Program-made: the position numbers and the translations under genes
The notes under the pieces: generated by a model
The model's input: only the letters and a program-made list of their open reading frames with translations
The model's database searches: none
What the model was told of the DNA's origin: nothing
Origin: Streptomyces sp. SID12501
GTDB lineage: Bacteria > Actinomycetota > Actinomycetes > Streptomycetales > Streptomycetaceae
Assembly: GCF_010550245.1 (NCBI RefSeq)
Contig: NZ_JAAGLU010000026.1
Coordinates: 62,001 to 126,000 of the forward strand
Length of the DNA stretch: 64,000 nucleotides
Direction of reading: 5' to 3'
In this document: positions 61,176 to 64,000 of the stretch, in pieces
Layout of the letters: each line of letters begins with the position of its first letter
How positions within the stretch are numbered: the stretch's first letter is position 1

Positions 61176-63171
61176 GATCATGGGCAGCAAGACGGAGATC
61201 CACCAGTGGTCGATACCCGGGTTGTCCGCCCCGTCCGCAGCCGCCTCCGCGTCCGGCGAGGTCCCGCAGAGCACGCTCGACCGGCTCGCCGCCTCGTTCG
61301 TCGCCGCCGACACGACCGTCGAGGCCCTGCTCGCCCGGCTGCGCCGCGACCGCGTCCTCGTCCTGTCGGGCGCCCGCTTCACCGGCAGACACACGGCCGC
61401 CCTGATGCTCCTGCACCGGCTCGGGGCGGCCCCCGTACACACGCTCGACCGCGACACGAACCCGAGCACCCTGGCGGACAGGTTCACCACGCCGGACGCG
61501 GCCGCCGACGGATCGGCCACCGAAGGAGCTCCGGCCCACCCCCGCGGCTACGTCCTCGCCGACCTCGCCACCCGCCGTGACCGGCCCCTCCGCGAGCACC
61601 ACCTCCTCGCCGCCCGCGACCGCCTCACCGCGCAGGACGCGTACCTCGTCGTCACCGTCGGCCCGACGGCCGTCCTGGAGGACGTACCGGTCGTCAACTG
61701 GCAGCCGCCGGACACGGCCGACGTACTGGCCGCACACCTCCGCACCCACGTCGCCGCCGACGACGAGGGGACGGCGGCGAAGCTGCTCGAACTCCCGGAC
61801 GTCATCGAGTTCCTGGGCCGCAGCCACCAACTGCGCGAGGTCGCCGCGTTCGCCCAGTTGCTCGGCCGGTACGCGGCCGGCGAGGTCACCGAGAACGGCG
61901 TCGCCCAGTTCTCCCTGGTCTCCCTGGAGAACCAGGTCCAGGAGTGGTTCGAGGAGGACGAGGCGTCGATCCATCTGCGCGACAAGGCGTTCCTGGTCGC
62001 GCTGGCCGCGTTCGACGACGGCCCGTACGCCCTCACCGCCGAACTCAGCGATCTGCTCTACCGCTTCCTCCAGCAGACCCAGAACCCGGCGAGCGTCCCC
62101 GAGGTCCCCGTCTTCGGCACCCACATCGGCAAGCGCCTCCAACTCGCCCGCGCCGAGCGGTACGAGGACGACGAGCACACCGAGTGGGGCCCGGTGACCC
62201 AGCAGAAGGCCCGGTTCACCGACGACCGCGCCTCCCTCGTACTCCTGCGCGAGGTCTGGACGGGCCACCCCTCCGCGCGCCCCGCGCTGATCGACTGGCT
62301 GCGCCGGCTGGCCGACGACGGCCGCCCTCTCGTCCGTACCCGGGCCGCGTCCACGGTGGCCGTCCTGGCCCGTACGGACCTGCCCTCGGCCATGGCCCTG
62401 GTCATCGAACCCTGGGCGACCTCCAACCGCTTCCGGCACCGCCTGGTGGCCGTCAACGCGCTCACCCTCGCCCACCTCATCGACACGCCGAACATCCCGC
62501 GCATCCTCGACGAGTGGTCCAAGGGCGAGGACCGGCGACTGCGCTGGGTGGCCGTCCGGGCGTACGCGCTGATCGGCGCCGAACGCCCCGAACAGGCCCT
62601 GGCCGCCCTGCGCACCGCGGCCCGCGGGCTGTACGGGACCTACGGGAACACAGCCACCCAGGACGCCTTCGACCGCGAGATGGCCGGCGAACTGCGTGAG
62701 GCCGTCGCCCTGTTGCTCCTCTCCGAGGCCGGCGACCGCGTGCTCGCCGAACTGCGCCTGCACCTCCCCGACGACCGCGCGGTGCACGACCTGACCGTCG
62801 GCGGCTTCGTCAGCGCCTGTCGCCACACCCAGGACGACGAGCGGTACGGCCATCCGCTGGTCCTCGGCTGGTACGCACGGTCGGCCACCGAGCGCTCGGC
62901 CGCAGCCCAGGGCATCCCGTTCCTGTGGCGGGCGGCGCTGGGCGACCCGAACGAGACCCGGCACGCCCTGGACGTGCTGCGCGAGTGGGTCCTGGTCGCC
63001 GACCGCTCGACGACCACGGAGTGGGCTCTGGCGGCTCTGCTCCCGGCCCTGGTCACCACCCCGGCGGAGTACCAGCGCCTGGGCCATCTCCTGCGGACGA
63101 TGCCGGGCGAGGACGGCGCCCAACCGCCCGCGGTGGCGGCCCGCCTCGTCACCACGCTCCCCGTCCGCTAG
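60871..63171 (+). CDS. Large protein with degenerate P-loop and helical repeats (STAND-like), linked to cyclase-like gene
   Basis: The protein has 766 residues. Residues 1-65 are acidic and low-complexity. Residues 73-106 carry NVGDRSRFGGSMVGGSQHGV and SGGQVTGDVIMG, the motif shared with the cyclase-like protein. A NTPase-like region follows: VLVLSGARFTGRHTAA (167-175 resembles a Walker A, with Arg-His in place of Lys-Ser) and RGYVLADLATR as a possible Walker B. From about residue 430 the sequence is helical and Ala/Leu/Arg-rich in HEAT/TPR style (RTRAASTVAVLARTDLPSAM, LRWVAVRAYALIGAERPEQA). No effector domain is evident. Coupling to the upstream gene indicates a common function. Confidence 0.7.
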   Translation: MSAPDASEAARPGPEDTSASDDGRDGAAKDSIGSKESKEAEGSEGSEGAEEREQPQTAWSARRDLIDHSPRTMNVGDRSRFGGSMVGGSQHGVSGGQVTGDVIMGSKTEIHQWSIPGLSAPSAAASASGEVPQSTLDRLAASFVAADTTVEALLARLRRDRVLVLSGARFTGRHTAALMLLHRLGAAPVHTLDRDTNPSTLADRFTTPDAAADGSATEGAPAHPRGYVLADLATRRDRPLREHHLLAARDRLTAQDAYLVVTVGPTAVLEDVPVVNWQPPDTADVLAAHLRTHVAADDEGTAAKLLELPDVIEFLGRSHQLREVAAFAQLLGRYAAGEVTENGVAQFSLVSLENQVQEWFEEDEASIHLRDKAFLVALAAFDDGPYALTAELSDLLYRFLQQTQNPASVPEVPVFGTHIGKRLQLARAERYEDDEHTEWGPVTQQKARFTDDRASLVLLREVWTGHPSARPALIDWLRRLADDGRPLVRTRAASTVAVLARTDLPSAMALVIEPWATSNRFRHRLVAVNALTLAHLIDTPNIPRILDEWSKGEDRRLRWVAVRAYALIGAERPEQALAALRTAARGLYGTYGNTATQDAFDREMAGELREAVALLLLSEAGDRVLAELRLHLPDDRAVHDLTVGGFVSACRHTQDDERYGHPLVLGWYARSATERSAAAQGIPFLWRAALGDPNETRHALDVLREWVLVADRSTTTEWALAALLPALVTTPAEYQRLGHLLRTMPGEDGAQPPAVAARLVTTLPVR

Positions 63172-63224
63172 CCCGTCGGCACATCCCTGCTCACCGCCCA
63201 GCGCCCACCGAGGAGCAACGTACG

Positions 63225-64000
63225 ATGCCCGCCTTCCATCGCCCGCCCGAGTGGCAGCAATCCGCGGACCGGCACACCCAGTTGATCGACCCGGTGCTCA
63301 CCGTGCGGCAGCTGTCGCGCTTCGAACTCTCCCTGAAGTCGACGGTCCGCATCGACCACGCCCTCGTCTTCTCGACCGCCAAGGGCGGCTACGAGGCCTA
63401 CCTCCCGCCCCGCCGCCCGACCCGCAGCGAGATCGCGGCCCGGCACTACACGGCGGTGTACGAGGTCGACATGGGCGTGCACCCGTGCTCCGGCACGCTC
63501 ACGCTCCCCAGTGACAACGACGCGTTCGAGTTCTCGGCCGAGATCGACATGTCCTGGCAGGTCGTCGACCCGGCCCGGTTCGTCGGCAGCGGCCACCGGG
63601 ACGTGCCGGGCCTGCTCATCGGCGAACTCCAGCGCGCGGCACGCCCGGTGAGCCGGCGCTTCCCGATCGCGGACAGCGCGGCGGCGGAAGGGGAGCTCCT
63701 CCAGGCGATCAACGTCCTGGGCCCGCTGGGTGCCCCGGCCGGCCTCCAGACGACCTGGACCCTGCGTCTGCGCCGCGACCAGGAGAACATCGACCACCAG
63801 CGCCGCCTCCAGGCCATCGACCACTCGGCTACCGAGCAGGTCTGGGCGGCCCAGCGCGGCTCCGACATCGACGTGGAGGTGGACCGCCGCAACCGCGGCC
63901 AGGACGCCCTCCAGATCGAGCGCTCGATGGCGTACGGCGCCCAGCAACAGCACCTGGCTCTCCAGCAGCAGCGCTGGGACTACGAGCAGGCGGCCCTGCA
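63225..64000 (+). CDS. Third gene of the cyclase-like locus, cut by window end
   Basis: 258 residues are visible from ATG 63225 after GAGGAG. Residues about 15-170 look beta-rich (SLKSTVRIDHALVFSTAKGG, SAEIDMSWQVVDPARFVG), followed by a long charged, Gln-rich coiled coil (QENIDHQRRLQAIDHS, QQQHLALQQQRWDYEQ) that continues past the edge. The layout recalls band-7/SPFH proteins, but there is no membrane segment in the visible part, so this is only a resemblance. It is 53 bp after the large protein gene and probably in the same operon. Confidence 0.7.
   Translation, partial: MPAFHRPPEWQQSADRHTQLIDPVLTVRQLSRFELSLKSTVRIDHALVFSTAKGGYEAYLPPRRPTRSEIAARHYTAVYEVDMGVHPCSGTLTLPSDNDAFEFSAEIDMSWQVVDPARFVGSGHRDVPGLLIGELQRAARPVSRRFPIADSAAAEGELLQAINVLGPLGAPAGLQTTWTLRLRRDQENIDHQRRLQAIDHSATEQVWAAQRGSDIDVEVDRRNRGQDALQIERSMAYGAQQQHLALQQQRWDYEQAAL

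Noticed and set aside
60325..63123. Minus-strand open frame of 932 codons at the cyclase-like locus
   Set aside because: It is the shadow of the plus-strand 766-aa gene; the protein is Arg/Gly/Val repetitive with no recognisable domain, whereas the plus strand has a good start, coupling and motifs.

Overview
The window is a chromosomal segment of a Streptomyces (or very close actinomycete). The support is very high GC with strong third-position GC bias (hence long antisense shadow frames), frequent GTG/TTG starts, and the gene order rpsL-rpsG-fusA-tuf ... S10/spc/alpha ribosomal clusters ... rplM-rpsI-glmM ... coaA ... glmS. Other markers are the XRE/DUF397/HATPase trio, the GGGGCGCGGGG intergenic elements, and a sugar ABC operon without its own ATPase. 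Most of the window is core genome on the minus strand, interrupted by accessory blocks.

Layout. 1-5 kb: a polysaccharide deacetylase cut by the window edge, a Pro/Ser-rich membrane protein followed by a decayed copy of its own 3' end, a LysR regulator, and a divergent MFS transporter broken by an in-frame TAG. 5-11.6 kb: a tightly coupled sugar operon (binding protein, two permeases, GH31 alpha-xylosidase, LacI regulator) behind a near-consensus promoter with two LacI-type palindromes. 11.6-18.1 kb: cell-wall precursor and cofactor genes glmS, coaA and glmM, with a lipoprotein and a DUF389 membrane protein. 18.4-39.1 kb: rpsI-rplM, truA, rplQ, rpoA, rpsK, rpsM, rpmJ, infA, map, adk, secY and the complete spc and S10 clusters.

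39.6-54.1 kb is an accessory block between the S10 and str clusters. It holds two secreted paralogues flanking an HTH protein and a PD-(D/E)XK (Rpn-like) nuclease, an XRE-DUF397-HATPase regulatory trio, a type VII secretion (WXG100-like) locus, and a xylan-degrading pair (GH10 xylanase, GH115 alpha-glucuronidase). 54.3-58.7 kb is the str operon (tuf, fusA, rpsG, rpsL) with a predicted strong promoter. 59-64 kb: a Crp/Fnr regulator, then a plus-strand locus of a class III cyclase-like protein, a large protein with a degenerate P-loop and helical repeats, and a third protein cut by the window end.

Two results deserve most attention. First, the last locus: the cyclase-like protein carries at its C-terminus, and the next protein near its N-terminus, almost the same Gly/Val-rich motif, encoded by a 39-nt exact DNA repeat. 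This looks like a homotypic interaction motif joining a nucleotide-cyclase-fold component to a STAND-like NTPase, as in bacterial conflict/signalling systems. Second, palindromes of the form CGAA-N4-TTCG occur twice at the promoter of the GH31/ABC operon and once upstream of the GH115-GH10 pair 49 kb away, suggesting one LacI-controlled xylan/xyloside regulon split across the ribosomal gene region. A 25-nt identical hairpin in the leaders of the S10 and str operons is a third point of interest.
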